Source: Brasenia schreberi
Lineage: Eukaryota > Streptophyta > Magnoliopsida > Nymphaeales > Cabombaceae
Assembly (NCBI GenBank): GCA_036023115.1
Contig: JAYKKT010000048.1
Coordinates: forward strand, 8,135,001 to 8,199,000
Length of the DNA stretch: 64,000 nt
Direction of reading: 5' to 3'
The notes beneath the pieces were generated by a model. The model was given only the letters and a program-made list of their open reading frames with translations. It did not search any database and was not told where the DNA came from. Positions 22,271 through 34,432 of this stretch are shown piece by piece (the first letter of the stretch is position 1; every line of letters starts with the position of its first letter). The position numbers were made by a program, and so were the translations under genes.

Positions 22271-22319
22271 GTGCCAAAGGAACAAGATAAGAGGTATTAG
22301 GAAATAAAAACACACAGAC

Positions 22320-22324
22320 GCACG

Positions 22325-22366
<42 letters not shown>

Positions 22367-22395
22367 TAGAGAGAGAGTGAGAGAGAGAAACCCTA
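22320..22395. repeat. (AT)n and (GA)n microsatellite
   Basis: An AT run (about 22,328-22,365) is followed by a GA-rich run, immediately upstream of copy F. No function is assigned. Confidence 0.9.
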
Positions 22396-22399
22396 TCTG

Positions 22400-22780
22400 G
22401 CCCTCGGGACTAGATGCCTTCCAAAATGTTTCGTAGTTATCTGTATAGCATTCTTATGTGTATAGAATTCAATTGATCCATATAAGAGAATAAAAAAAAA
22501 GTGCCACCTTCGAGACTTTGCCGTCTCCATTCATCTCGGATGCCCAATCCAATCCACCCTTGTGTAAAGGCAGGTGATCAAGTTTGAATTTATCATTCAT
22601 GCGGGTGGGTTGGAGTCGGGTAATTAGGCTTGAAGCCACGCCCACTGGTCCTGAGGTACCTATTGATATCATAAATTATCAATTTTTAAACAATTATGTC
22701 AACCCTCATGATAAAAAATTCTAAAATTGCTCATATAGAATATCGAGTATAACAAAGAACTAATTTAGGAAGATCTATTA
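22400..22780. other. Intergenic DNA without recognisable gene
   Basis: Between the microsatellite and the LINE fragment I see no conserved frame. A 67-codon minus-strand frame (22,469-22,672) shows no family signature. Confidence 0.35.
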
Positions 22781-22789
22781 TTTAGGGTA

Positions 22790-23880
22790 TTCATTTATTG
22801 ATACATCTTATAAAATATTTTAGAGCAAAAAAAAACATTCACATAATATTTATTGATTTAGAAAAAGCTTATAATAAGATACCAAGAGATATTCTTTGAA
22901 GAACCTTTAAAAAATTAATTGTTTCTTTGACATACATCAATCTTATAAGAGACATATATGATAATTGATAAATATGTATTAGAACCATGAAGAAATAATA
23001 GATTTTGTTGAGGTAAATATTGGATTGCATCAAGGATTAGCTTTAAGTTCATATTTATTTGTATTGATTATTGACGAGTTAAAAAACATATTCAAGATGA
23101 AGTCCTTTGATGTATATTATTTGTCGGATGATATTGTATTAGTGAATGAGTGTAAGAAAAAAGTTAATAGGAAATTGAAACTATGGAGAGAAATATTAGA
23201 AAGTAAAGGCTTTAAACTTAGTAGAACAAAAACACAATACATGCAACACAAGTTTAATCACTTGGTTACTTTAAATGATATAGAAATTAAGAAAGGTTTT
23301 AAATACCTAGGTTGAGTTTTTTAGAGTGATGAAAAAATTAATGAAGATGTTATGTATAGAATTAATACAGATCGGTTAAAATAGAGAGATGAATAAGATA
23401 TTCTATGTGACAAGAAGATAACATTAAAGTTAAAAGGTAAATATTATAGAGCAGCAATTAGACTCCCTATGTTGTATAATTCGGAATATTGGATAGTTAA
23501 TCATCAATATGAGCAAAAAGATGTTTAGATTTTCAATTAGACCTACTAGAAAAAACTATATGCGTAATGAGGTTGTTAGAAACAAATTGAAAGTGAAACT
23601 AATAAATGATAAAATGAGAGAAAATCATTTAAGATGGTTGAGACACATAGAAAGAAGACAAAAGGAAACTCTAATAAGAAGGTATGAAAAATTAAATTGT
23701 GAAAATGTTAAAAGAGAAAGAGGAAGACCACAAAAGTATTGGAAGAAAATAATAAAAACATGATTTAATGTATATTGAGTTAATGGTTTGCATGATACGT
23801 GATCGAACTCTATAAAAACAAAGAATCCATGTAGCCATCTAATTTAGTATGACCTATTTCCATCTATATGAGATGGGGGA
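22790..23880 (+). mobile_element. RTE-type LINE fragment, reverse transcriptase and 3' end
   Basis: The plus strand reads like the 3' half of the LINE at 44.5-45.9 kb: '[19 protein letters not shown]', '[24 protein letters not shown]', an active-site box YLSDDIVLV (FADD in the better copy), 'NRKLKLWREILESKGFKLSR', then KYYRAAIRLPMLYNSEYW and the basic C terminus 'RERGRPQKYWKKIIKT'. Several stops and frameshifts occur. The end near 'tatatgagatgggggaatag' resembles the RTE tail but lacks the TTG repeats. It is 5'-truncated, as LINE copies often are. Confidence 0.85.
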
Positions 23881-24018
23881 ATAGGCCATAAGGCTATTTA
23901 AGATGGGTCCTACTATACATTATGGTCTCAAATTCGACCATCAAATATAGTGTTTTGGATGGGTTTTTTTTTTGAATTTTCGGTGGTTCAGTCACTCCAC
24001 GTTGGCTCAATGTAGATC

Positions 24019-24020
<2 letters not shown>

Positions 24021-24053
<33 letters not shown>
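24021..24053. repeat. (AT)n microsatellite
   Basis: A short AT run beside a GAACCG-rich tract to the right. Confidence 0.9.
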
Positions 24054-24054
<1 letters not shown>

Positions 24055-24056
<2 letters not shown>

Positions 24057-24260
24057 AAGGTGTAATGGACTGGGTTGAGGCAGGGAATCGCATCTTGAGA
24101 TACTTGAACAAATTCCAGTCCTCAATACCTTCTTGTGATACATACCAGAACAAGGAACTGTACCCATGGTGTCATCTTGATCACTCTCTGATTCCGTCCA
24201 AACTCGGCATGCTAGTCTGCTTTCTAACCGATACTGCTAGAGAACTGGCATTCAAATATA
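24055..24260. other. Unassigned low-repeat stretch
   Basis: About 200 bp with balanced composition, unlike the AT-rich surroundings, lie between two AT runs. The plus frame reads 'WVEAGNRILRYLNKFQSSIP' and 'CHLDHSLIPSKLGMLVCFL'. I recognise no family. It could be captured genic sequence inside a transposon, but nothing here proves it. Confidence 0.3.
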
Positions 24261-24654
24261 TATATATATATTTCTGGTTTCAGTTTGTTTGGAATCTGGA
24301 ACCAGAACCGAACTGTTAGAGAGGCATTTTCAATTCCCGTTTAGGAACCGCCAGTTTTGGGACGGTTTCAATTCTGACATCGGAACCTCTCCAAAAATGT
24401 TATTACATTTAAAAAATTGATGCTTCTACTACGATTCAAATAACTAACCTCTTTAGAGTAGTGCCATATATGAGATGAGATGAGACTCATAACAATAAGC
24501 TTTCATACTCAAGTCTTAAGAAAGCTTTTCCTTTTAAAAATAAAAATAAAATAAAATAAAGTTTGAAACCGTCTGTTCCGATTTTGGTTTCAAACCGGTT
24601 TCTTAAAATATCAAACCGTAATCGAACCGAGGAGTCTCCAGTTACAGTTGTAGT

Positions 24655-24974
<320 letters not shown>

Positions 24975-25005
24975 CTGTATATATATGTGTGTGTATATAT
25001 ATATA

Positions 25006-25073
<68 letters not shown>

Positions 25074-25075
25074 TG

Positions 25076-25106
<31 letters not shown>

Positions 25107-25123
25107 ATGTGTGTGTATATATA

Positions 25124-25184
<61 letters not shown>

Positions 25185-25189
25185 TGTAT

Positions 25190-27403
25190 ACGGTGAGCCT
25201 GCACACAGACAGTCTCTCTCCCAATTTCGTTCACCCCATGGGGAAGACTCACTCAGTTCCACCTAGTTACCCATCACTAGGCTCACTCACTCTTAAGGAG
25301 AAGTCACAAAGGAGAGAAGGAAGAATACGTGAAGGAGAAAATAGAATGTGTGTTTATTCCAAGCTCCTTGAATTACATGCATGAATGGCCCTTTATGACC
25401 AACCGAACCCATGCAATTGGGTCGGTTTAAAGTGGATCGTGGATCTCCGTGACCCTACCTATTACAGGAAGGGGTTTACAAAGTGACCAAGACCCGTACA
25501 AGTGTAGCATGTCCTAACTGTGACCAAAGGTCTTATATGTGCGCTATCGACGCTTATTGCAAGTCATGAGAATGTGCATCTTCGTAGACTGGATGAGCGG
25601 TGCATGCACCAGTGAACACGTGTGCACTCCTCGAAGTATTGTGCTTATGTAATGAAGTCTCCTCTTATGTGGTGTAAGAGTTCATGAAAGAAGTCCCGTG
25701 ACAATTCTCTCCTTTCTAAGTTGGACCTTGCCCTCGAGGTCTCAAGTGTCTTCGAGCTGCAATGGTGTTCCCCTGGCACAACCTCATCCCGACTAGTCCA
25801 CCTCGCTTCGGCATCTCTTTGATCGCAACTCAATGCTCACCTCGGATGCCTCAGTACCCGTACTTCAATGGAACGCCTCACCATGCCCCCTGTGCTTACC
25901 CTATCTCGAGTGCTCCTCGCCTGCACGCTCGACTCGCAACGTCGCTCCCATGCTCCCGCATGAATGTCATCGTCATCGTAGCACACCATCCCTTGGTGCT
26001 ACCACTGCATCGCTCTTGATGGAGGTTATCATGTTGCCAAACGAACCATCTTTCGTCATAAGGAAAAGGAGGATTTTGTTTGTCCTTTCACTTCACTTCG
26101 GTCAAGGGTAAACATAGGGGTACTGGAGGCGTAAACAAGTTAGAGGGACGCTCCAGGACACCGCGAGCTCCCAGTGGGTGTTATCTTCGAGGGTTTGGCG
26201 AGATGCTAATCTCTCCCATCATCAAGAGCGATGCAGTGGTAGCACCTGATCAGTCTACCCGCATGCACTCCTAGTACTCGCCTCAACCACCTGATCAGTC
26301 TATGTGGTCCTATCTTCTACCGGCATCGTAGGCTGTATCATGGCACTGAAAGTACACCCGTTGGGTGCCTTCTCGAGATCACACTCGAGAATGAATCTAG
26401 GTTGACGAGGATCTCCACACATTAACCCTTGCAAGGGCGAGTACATTACCATCAACAGGGTACAGAAAAAGTCCATGCCGAGGACTACGTCGTAATCATA
26501 AATCTCTGACATCACGAAGTCAAGTTGCCCTGACCAGCTCCCCACCTTTAGTCGGCATGCTCTTACCACATCGATCATACGGCTGGCTAGTGTTTATGGT
26601 CTTGAGCCTATGCTCTAAGGACTCTCAACATAAACGTAATTGTTGGGTTGTAGGCATCGACACTATCGAGTGTGTGGCTCTCGTATCTACCATCGCCTAC
26701 ACGGTAGTACCACCGATCTGTGTCTCAGCTAAAACCAATGCCCATCATGGTTCAACTCTCATTTGGGTGGCATTGAGTAGGATAAAGTTGGTTGGTTACC
26801 CATTGCCAGTACTGCTGTCTCTTGAACCTGTCTCGTATGCATTATCGCCCACCATGGTCCATGGTTGTGAGCTTTGCCCATTTTGGGCAGAAACGCATCA
26901 AGTCTGGCCCATTGCATATGAAGCAAGGGCCAGGCATCCGGTTCCCACCCGAACTATCCCTATCTGGCCCCTGTCGGCCACCTGAAGATGAGACTGCCCC
27001 ATCAGTCCCGCCACCTTGTTGGGGGTTGCCCTTGCCTCCTCCTATCCACATCGGTCTCTTCCACCGGTTTCGGTTTCCCTCTCTTCTCTCAACTAAATTA
27101 GCCTCTTTGCCTTTAGTTGCACCCTCAATGACTCCCGTCTCCGTAACCCGTAGGTCTACCAATCTCTCAATGCTCACCATAGCCTCAAAGATGTTGTCGG
27201 AGTCCCTTATTCAGTTCGATCAGCACCCATGATAGGAGTTCCTCAGCAAAATAGAACATCTTGTCGGTCTCACTCATACCACAAACCTCTAATAATAACC
27301 CGCTCAAACAACACACACTCCAAACTAGTATCGGTGTCACTAAGCTGCCTGAGCTAGTCACGGGGTGTCCAATCTATCTTATGATTGCTTTAATAACTTT
27401 ATG
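25190..27403 (-). mobile_element. Ty3/gypsy gag-protease element remnant, minus strand
   Basis: On the minus strand a gag zinc knuckle (CFICNGPDLMRFCPKW) is followed by an aspartic-protease-like domain (DYDVVLGMDFF) and then, with no reverse transcriptase or integrase in between, a purine tract (25,718-25,704) and a sequence starting TGTCACGGGACTTC at 25,703, which fits a 3' LTR start. The LTR would extend left to about 25,190 and contains an AATAAA-like signal. The right end meets the 5' LTR of the chromovirus at 27,404. The missing pol suggests a deletion or a non-autonomous derivative. Confidence 0.65.
26300..27180 (-). pseudogene. Gypsy gag zinc knuckle and protease remnant
   Basis: The segment 27,180-26,842 encodes a basic, Gly/Arg-rich region and the knuckle CFICNGPDLMRFC, close to CX2CX4HX4C but with His displaced. 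The segment 26,578-26,300 encodes IDVVRACRLKVGSWSGQLDF and DYDVVLGMDFF, typical of the retropepsin-like domain of plant gypsy elements. Frames are separated by stops. The G+C content is higher than in the surrounding DNA. Confidence 0.7.
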
Positions 27404-27721
27404 TGACCCTCCAATTACCATGAACTTGACTATGATGGTATATTTGGGTCCCTTGTGAGATCCCCCGATAGCTCCCGTTAAAAGTTTTGGGGCCTCCTCT
27501 TGGAGGCAACCCTTTTAGTTTGTAACTATATAAAAGCACCCAAACCAAGTTGTAGCGTATAAAGAAAACATACAACTCCCATCCTATTCAATAAAGTGAT
27601 CATTTGTACTCATTGCCTTTTCCCTTTTGCTAACTCAAAGAACTTAGGAGAACTTAGTATCTTACTTCTTCGCTGCGCCCGAACTTAAGTGAAGGCTACT
27701 TTAACTGGCTTCGGTTGAGTG
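27404..27721 (+). repeat. 5' LTR of a gypsy chromovirus
   Basis: This 318-bp block, starting TGACCCTCCAATTACCATGA, aligns end to end with 47,295-47,612 in the same orientation (for example 'ccatgaacttgactatg', 'aagttgtagcg.ataaag', 'cctattcaataaagtgatca', 'cttcggttgagtg'). Both contain a TATA-like 'ctatataaaa'/'ctatgtaaat' and AATAAA. The inner edge is uncertain: the primer binding site is 36 nt further on, and 'aactctttg' is also shared, so the LTR may extend to about 27,750. Confidence 0.85.
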
Positions 27722-27757
27722 TCGATCCCGCGCCAAACTCTTTGGCCATTAAAACTT

Positions 27758-27769
27758 TGGTATCAGAGC
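27758..27769 (+). other. Primer binding site, initiator tRNA-Met type
   Basis: TGGTATCAGAGC is complementary to the 3' end of plant initiator methionine tRNA and is the usual minus-strand primer site of plant gypsy and copia elements. It lies just downstream of the 5' LTR. Confidence 0.85.
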
Positions 27770-27829
27770 ATAATTCAGTTGAAAGTCGTGACTTAAAATT
27801 CACGGGTTATTGGCGTTGGCATGGCATCG

Positions 27830-29170
27830 GCTTCGAAGGTACATGTGAATACTTTATCACCGGTTCAAGAGGAAAATTGGTGGGAGAAAGGAAAGACCAA
27901 GAAAGGCACATCTAATGCATACTTAGACAGTATCGCAATTTTAGAGACCTAGTTATACAGGCTTGAGGAGGAGTGTGCCTCTTTAAGGTAATTATTGATA
28001 CGAGTTAAGACTGGCAATGACATTTTGAATGCAGAATTGTTTAATGGTGAGACATCTCTACGGAATCATGTAGATAGTCTTAAGACTATCCAAGACTCTC
28101 TTTTGGCTCGTTTAACGGAGGTCGAACAAAAGCAGAATTTTGGTGGGAAAACGAAGGCCTAGAGGTTGAATGTAAAGAGTCTAAAACCGTACATAGGCGT
28201 AAGGGATGGGAAAGTGATTGAGAATTTTTCATATCACTTGGATATGTACATTAAGGTTGAAAATCTGGATGATGAGGAATAGAAGATTGTAACGGCCTCA
28301 ACTTTTCTTTATAATAATGTCTTCCTTTGGTGGCGTCTGAAGCTTAAAGAGATTGAGAACGGTGAGTACGAGTTGAAAACATATAAAGCTTTTAAGGAGT
28401 TAAGATATCACTTTCTACCCCACAATGTTGAGGAGGTAGCTAAGCGAAAACTCTCTAACTTGAAGCAAAGGGTTCAATTCGTGACTATATAAAAGACTAT
28501 CAGTCCTTGATCCTAAGTATCAAGACCATGACAAAAGAAGATTGTATCTTTCACTTCCTAAACAATTTACAGCCTTGGGTAAAACAGGAGATTCGTCATG
28601 AGAACCCGTAGACATTGTATGAAGCAATAATGGTTAGTCGATAGCCATAGAACTGATACTAAGAAACCCTTCAAGAAGAACTATGACGAGAAGAAGAGTT
28701 TCGAGAAAAAATATGGAGACCATCGAGATACTTAAGGTGATGCATGGTGAAGAGGCTTGATGGCAAGGGCAAACCAAAGGGTCCATACAAACTAGAGTGT
28801 TGGCTTTACGGAGGCCCACACAAGTCGGTTGAATGCCCGAATAAGAATGAGATTGGACGTGTAAATGCTATGTAACAAGAATCAGTTGGGCCACAGATGG
28901 GAACTCTCCAATGGATGAATGCTATGAATAATGCTACGGCACCAGTTCTGATGGCACTTCTACGCAAAGACTTAATGTAATTAGACGTTTTCATCAATGG
29001 TACAATCACAAAAACAATGGTAGACACCGGGACAACACACAACTTCATCACACCAATGAAGGCGGACCGTTTGGATGTAAAGTGTATTGAATGGGAGGGT
29101 CTGATGAAGGCCATAAATTTAGCACCCATGAAGACTTTGGGTGAGGTAGAGGCAGTGCAAAATCCGAATT
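27830..29170 (+). pseudogene. Chromovirus gag and protease, decayed
   Basis: Several frames together give a gag-like segment (for example a 'FLWWRLKLKEIENG'-like stretch near 28,330 and a Lys-rich region near 28,670) and then a retropepsin domain at about 28,980-29,160 with the active site MVDTGTTHNFI and 'LDVKCIEWEGLMKAINLAPM'. The catalytic Asp-Thr-Gly is kept. Many stops occur (for example the codon just before 28,981). Confidence 0.75.
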
Positions 29171-29397
29171 AGGAGTTGGAAAGGTGTAACAAACTTCTCC
29201 GTTTCCACGATTGATGATTACCAGTTGGTTTTAGGGCTAGAGTTTTTGTGAGAGTGTGATGTAGAGATACAACCGAAGAAGGACTTTTAGCTTTGCTTCA
29301 AAGAGACTCACCCTATGTGGAAAAAGTGGAAACAAGATCAGTGTAGTCTATAAAAGGCTCAACCCGTGTTATATCTACACTTCAACTTAAAACAGAC

Positions 29398-29900
29398 TTG
29401 AATAGGAGTGAAGAGACCTATCTCGTGTCAATTCATACCGAAGAGGAGGATGGGCCACCCAGCATGGGGGCACTCTCAAAACTTGATGGAGTGCTAAGGG
29501 AGTTTAATAATGTGATGCTCAAAAAACTCCCAAAGCAACTTCCACCTTGGAGGAAAATTGATCATCAGATTGAGTTACAACCTGAAGTTAGACTGTCGAC
29601 CATGGTGCATTACCGCATGACACCTGTAGACCTAAAAGAGCTAAGGAAATGATTAAATGAGATGTTGACAGTCGAGATCATAAGACCTTCAAAAGCACCC
29701 TTTGGCATGCCCGTTCTCTTGTAGATCAAGTCCGATGGATCAAAACGGCTTTGTGTGGACTATTGTACCATGAACAAAATAACAGTGAAGAACAATTACC
29801 TCCTTTTAATTGCGGACTTGTTCAACCAACTTCGACAGGCATGAGCATTCTTTAAGTTAGATCTACGTTCGAGGTATTGGTAGGTGCGGATCGCTAAATC
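29398..29900 (+). pseudogene. Chromovirus reverse transcriptase, N-terminal fragment
   Basis: The frame reads 'LPPWRKIDHQIELQPEVRL' and, after stops, [35 protein letters not shown] and FFKLDLRSRYW.VRIAKS, which are the first conserved RT motifs. It ends at about 29,900, before the YxDD box, where unrelated sequence begins. Its continuation does not reappear; after the nest the element resumes in integrase. Confidence 0.8.
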
Positions 29901-29904
29901 AAAT

Positions 29905-31252
29905 CAAGGATTTGTTTGGATCAAATGCAACCTTGGGACAAGGATTGATCAGCTTATGCAAAATGAAAATGGTTGAGCTTAGGGGTTGATTCCAAAGGTT
30001 TATCAAATGTATATCCAGCCCACATATCAACACAAATCAAGCAAAGTAAAGAAGAGCCATCAAGCAAGGTTGATTAAGGCCTTAAAACAAGCCTAGCCGA
30101 ATGCATTCCAAGTCCAATCGGTTCGGCTAGGACCAAGGCATGGGACTCAAGGCTAAACCAGTCCACAAGGGGTTGGTCCACTTTTGACCACAAATGACCA
30201 CTAAGGTCACGTGATTTGATGGACCTTGGGGTTGGGTTTGGACCCTTGGTCACTCACCCCAAGGAAGGGCCTAGAAGAACCCCCCCTTGACCTATAAATT
30301 GAGGTCAAGGGAGAGGGCCTGAGACATCTTGGAATCTTGGAGGAGAGAGAGATAGGTTAGCACTTTGAGGGTTTTGTGAGTTATGAGAGCTGTTAGGGAA
30401 GAATGGAGAGAGGGAAAAAGGGGGAAGAAGTTAGGCCAATTGCTACAAACATTGGGGAGTCGTGAGTGAGAAACAAAGAGAGAATCAAGAGGAGAGTGAG
30501 TGCTGAGAGTCATCCATTGGAGCCAATTTTTGAGAAAATCCTTGTAAGTATTTCTCATCCCTTGTTCTTCTATATCTCTTCTTCATATTCAATTTGAAAT
30601 GGGTTATATTAATGTTGCTTTGTCTCTCCCATGATGTAATAAGAAGTAGATGTGCTGCGAATTTTTTATTCTTACGCATTCTATGTGTTTGATTTCTTGA
30701 TTCTATCCCAATATATTCTATAAACACTTTATATTCTCTAATCCCCTCTATGCTTAAGCTAAAATATATATTTTCATTCATTTCCCTTCAACAATTTTGT
30801 TTGTGTTCTTGGGTTGTTGCAATTTAAATTTGGGTGAGTTTTCATTCATGTATATTCTAAAAACAAAATTCTAGTTTTTCAGTATCTACATACCTTGATT
30901 GCCGTAATTTTTATTTTCTAATCTATGATCCGAATGCTCTGAAATTTTAAGCACAACATATAAACACACAAACACTATAAATAAAATTGGCAAGAATTTT
31001 AGGACTGTCTAAGTATGTGAATAAAATTGATCAAGATCGAATAAACTCAGTTTTGTTTTCTATACAATCAATTTTCCTATAACAGGGGTTGGGTAAAAAT
31101 CTCATATATCTGTCTATAGGAAACCGAATTTGATCAAATTAGCTTCATTAGAAAGTTGACATCCACAGTTTTTTGAAAAGACTAAGATCATAACATTTGA
31201 AATTTTGTACACCAAGATACAGAGGATTTTTTGAGACTTTGTGATTCTGTCA
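29905..31252 (+). mobile_element. Tat-type LTR relic, left part
   Basis: Non-coding sequence with a TATA-like 'cctataaattgag' at 30,290 and a purine-rich leader. Its right end resembles the corresponding LTR region near 37,030-37,130 ('gaaag.t.acatcca.a.tt', 'ttctg..acagaa'). The rest of the LTR is at 45,929-46,443 and ends ATGTCTACA like the LTR ending at 37,630. The LINE sits between the two parts. The exact left edge is not determined, and similarity to the other Tat LTRs is weak in this left part. Confidence 0.5.
31238..31252. repeat. Target-site duplication of the RTE LINE, left copy
   Basis: TTTGTGATTCTGTCA occurs here and again at 45,914-45,928, directly after the (TTG)n tail of the LINE. 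Fifteen identical bases at both outer ends show that the two LINE parts belong to one insertion. Confidence 0.85.
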
Positions 31253-31266
31253 GAATTTGGAAAGTA

Positions 31267-31334
31267 TTAAGCGTGCTTGGATGAGAGTAGTACTAGGATG
31301 GGTGACCTCCTGGGAAGTCCTCGTGTTGCACTCC
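31267..31334 (+). ncRNA. 5S rRNA-derived segment at the LINE 5' end
   Basis: TTAAGCGTGCTTGGATGAGA and the following bases match the last roughly 68 nt of plant 5S rRNA from memory, with changes at GGGC to GGAT and at the 3' end (gcactcc for gcatccc). The segment spans the 5S internal promoter: box A, the intermediate element and box C (GGATGGGTGACCTCCTGGG). The first roughly 50 nt of 5S are missing or very diverged (31,250-31,266 is only weakly similar). It is not a functional 5S gene. Confidence 0.85.
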
Positions 31335-31689
31335 AAAAACTCCGCCCATGTAAGGGATCACCCTTGCATTGCCGGTCCCAAGCCCGGATAAAGGAGGAGG
31401 GTTGTGTTAGGCTTCCAACAGCCAGCGTAAAACTTCGTCGGATTTCTACAACATGGATTACAAAAATTATGAGCATTGCTTTGGGGCGTCCCCGCCTAGC
31501 GACGTGCTGCAGAGCCCGAATGCAGTAAGAAGTAAGCAAGGGCCACTACATTTTTGCCCGAATGTAGTGAATCAATTGCAGAGAGGGTTCCCACATCATG
31601 GACGGGTGTAGGTAAAGAAGTTAGTCCCGCTACATTGCCGCCCGAATGTAGTGAAAAATTTTCAGAGAGGGTTTCCGCATTTTGATTAT

Positions 31690-33092
31690 GGACAGATGCA
31701 GGGGGTAAGGAAGCTAGTCCTAGATAATAAGATTCGTATTGGTTCTTGGAATATCAGAACATTATCGGGTAAGCTAATGGAGGTGGTAGATACTATGATT
31801 CGGAGAAAGATTCATATTCTATGTTTACAAGAGACAAAATGGGTTGAAGAAAAAGCAAAGGAGATAGAGGATACAGGTTTTAAATTATGGTACTCAGGTA
31901 AAGAAAAGGCTTGAAACGGAGTTGGTATTATCATAAATAAAGATTTAAAGGAGAGTGTAGTAGACATACAACGATATGGTGACTGAATCATGACATTCAA
32001 ATTAGTGTTAGGAGTAGAGGTTTTGAATATAGTTTGTGCTTACGCACCCCAAGTAGGACTAGAAGATAGTATAAAGACAGTTTTTTGAGAAGAGTTAGAT
32101 AAGGTGTTTCAAAAGATTCCACAAAGGGAGATGATTTGTTTAGGAGGAGATTTAAATGGACATGTCGATAAAGAGGCATTAGGATATCAAGGGATTCATG
32201 GAAACTTTGGTTATGGGGATATAAACGAGGAAGGTAGGGAGATTTTAAATTTTGCTATGTCATTTGATCTCTTTATAGTCAATACAATCTTCAAAAAACG
32301 AGATGAACATTTAATTACTTATAAGAGTGGCTTATCACAAACACAAATTGATTACTTTATTTGTAGAAAAAAAGATAGAGCGTGTTGTAAAGATTGTAAG
32401 GTAATTCCAGGAGAAAGCTTAACCACCCAACATCGACTTTTAGTTATGGATTTACAAATAAAAAAATGGACAAAGAAGAAAAGAATGCATCGAGCTATTC
32501 AGACTAAATGGTGGAACCTCAAAAGCGAGAAAGAAGATATATTTAAACAGAAAGTCCTTCAAGGAGATGTTTGGAATTATGTTGGCACACCCTCTGATAT
32601 GTGGAACAATATGGCTATACATATTAGGAAAGTGGCGAAAGATGTGTTAGGGGTATCTAAAGGAGGTGTACCGGCACAAAAAGAAGCTTGGTGGTGGAGT
32701 GAAGTAGTACAAAATAAAATCAAGGCAAAGAGGACATGTTACAAATTACATTATGCTAAGAAAACTAGTGAAACTTTAGAAGCTTATAAGAAAGCAAAGA
32801 AGGAAGCAAAAAAAACCGTTAGTGAAGCAAAAGCTAAGATTTGGGAGGACTTATATAAAAAACTCAACTCAAAAGAGGGTGAAAGATATATTTTTAGGAT
32901 AGCTAGGGCTAGAGATAAGAAAACTAAAGATCTTAATTATGTTAGATGCATAAAAGACGAGGATGAAAAAATTCTAGTGGCAAATGATGATATAAGAAAT
33001 AGATGGAAAAACTATTTTTATAATCTTTTTAATGAAAATAAAGATGTTAGTATTAGTTTAGGAGATTTAGCCAAGTCAGAAAAGTATATAAA
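31690..33092 (+). pseudogene. RTE LINE endonuclease and RT N-terminal part
   Basis: The frame starts KIRIGSWNIRTLSGK (endonuclease Asn) and has CLQETKW (Glu), CLGGDLNGHV (Asp/Asn), TQIDYFI and TTQHRLLVMD (His), the order of apurinic endonuclease motifs, followed by a Lys-rich linker to RT. Three TGA stops interrupt it (about 31,912, 31,984 and 32,088); from 32,104 the frame is open for 358 codons. The last roughly 28 codons of that frame come from the inserted Tat sequence. Confidence 0.88.
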
Positions 33093-34432
33093 CCTGGAAA
33101 CACATTCCCCGGAAAGAGGATATGGCATAAAAAGGCAACGACCGAGCACTTACCAATTTCGACGTTGTTGGGTAAGATAACTTGTCATCATTCCCTATGT
33201 TGCAAGATGGCACCATAAAATGCATATTGGTAAGTTGATGTTGAGGGAAGAAATTTAGCGAACCCTATAAATGCCTAATGTTAGGTATAGTGTCTACTTT
33301 AAATTTCTTTTGAAAAGATTTTGAAAATAGATCTCCTTTGAATTTTTGGAAAGAATGACCAAAAATGGATTATGTAACCCTAAATTAGGGAATTGATGCT
33401 TTATGAAAAGTAGAGTTTCTAAAATCATTTGGTAACATTTGAAAAATTTTTTGCTTACCAAATGAGACCTGATTCAAAATAGCAAGATATTTTCAAATGG
33501 TAGGTGCTATTAGGAAATAGGATGTTCTTGGATGAATTGATTATCTAAAGGGATGAGTTGTATTTTCTATTTCATTTCTCCCCAAAAAGGAAAATTGGCA
33601 AAAATCAAAAGAAAAAGAAGGAAATAGAACCTCCAATATAAAGGTCTTCCAAAAAAAAAAAAAGGAAAACAAAACCACTAATATAGAGGTGCCCTTTGAA
33701 AGAAAAGAAAAAAGAAAAGTCAAAGCTCAAAAGAGTAGTTTTTCATAAAAAAAAATTTTGCCTCAAACCTTGGGACACTTTAGAAGGGACAGCGGGTAAC
33801 TTTTTTCCGAAATCCCCATAGCTCATCCCAATGGAGAAAAGTTCACCTTAAAAGTCGTAGAGTAGGAATAGGACCTATTTATTTGGATTTCATTTTGTTT
33901 GAGAATTAGATTTTATTGGGTAAGAAATTGAGCTTTGAAATGTTATTCAAAATCTTCTTTAAAACCTTTATTGATTAGTGGGTATTAAAACCCGAGTGAA
34001 GGGAAATGTAAAAAATTGTAAGTCCTTTATGATAGAAACCAAAAAGGAGTTCCTTTTTTGAAAAAGAAATTTTGAAAATCCTAAACATCAAAAGAAACAA
34101 TGCAGGGACCATCTTGCTTGGGGCAACTGACTTTCATAGACTCATTCTGAAGCTCGCAAATCAAAGGTATGGGTTTATAAACATACACATTCCATATATA
34201 TACATGCATTCATAAAGTGGTCGCCTATGCATGATTACCCTAGGACTAATTGTTCTTATCAAATCCTCTTTGGATAAGATCCCCTCCTTTACAAAATACA
34301 TCCAAGGAAATAGATGTTACGAAATGAAGAAAAATTTCATACTCTCAAGGTAAATCTCGGAAGAAAAGCAAATGAGTATTTTCGTCTTTTCCATTATCCA
34401 AATAAATTTAGATTAATGCAAAAAGGAGCATC
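33092..34432 (+). mobile_element. Tat/Ogre-like gypsy 3' region, plus strand, truncated
   Basis: From 33,092 the sequence leaves the LINE. The first roughly 140 bp repeat 35,138-35,275 (tgg aaacacattccc, ggcataaaaaggcaa, gaccgagcac). From about 33,490 it aligns, inverted, with 42,452-43,440 (for example 'gctcaaaagagtagttttt' and 'ctcaaaccttgggacactt'). It ends in a purine tract AAAAAGGAGCATC (34,420-34,432) directly before the LTR, so it is the 3' untranslated part of an element. Confidence 0.7.

Noticed and set aside
27758..27769. A tRNA gene fragment
   Set aside because: Only the 12-nt complement of the initiator tRNA 3' end is present, beside an LTR; it is a primer binding site.
31267..31334. 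A functional 5S rRNA gene
   Set aside because: The first roughly 50 nt are missing, and the segment lies inside the target-site duplication of a LINE.
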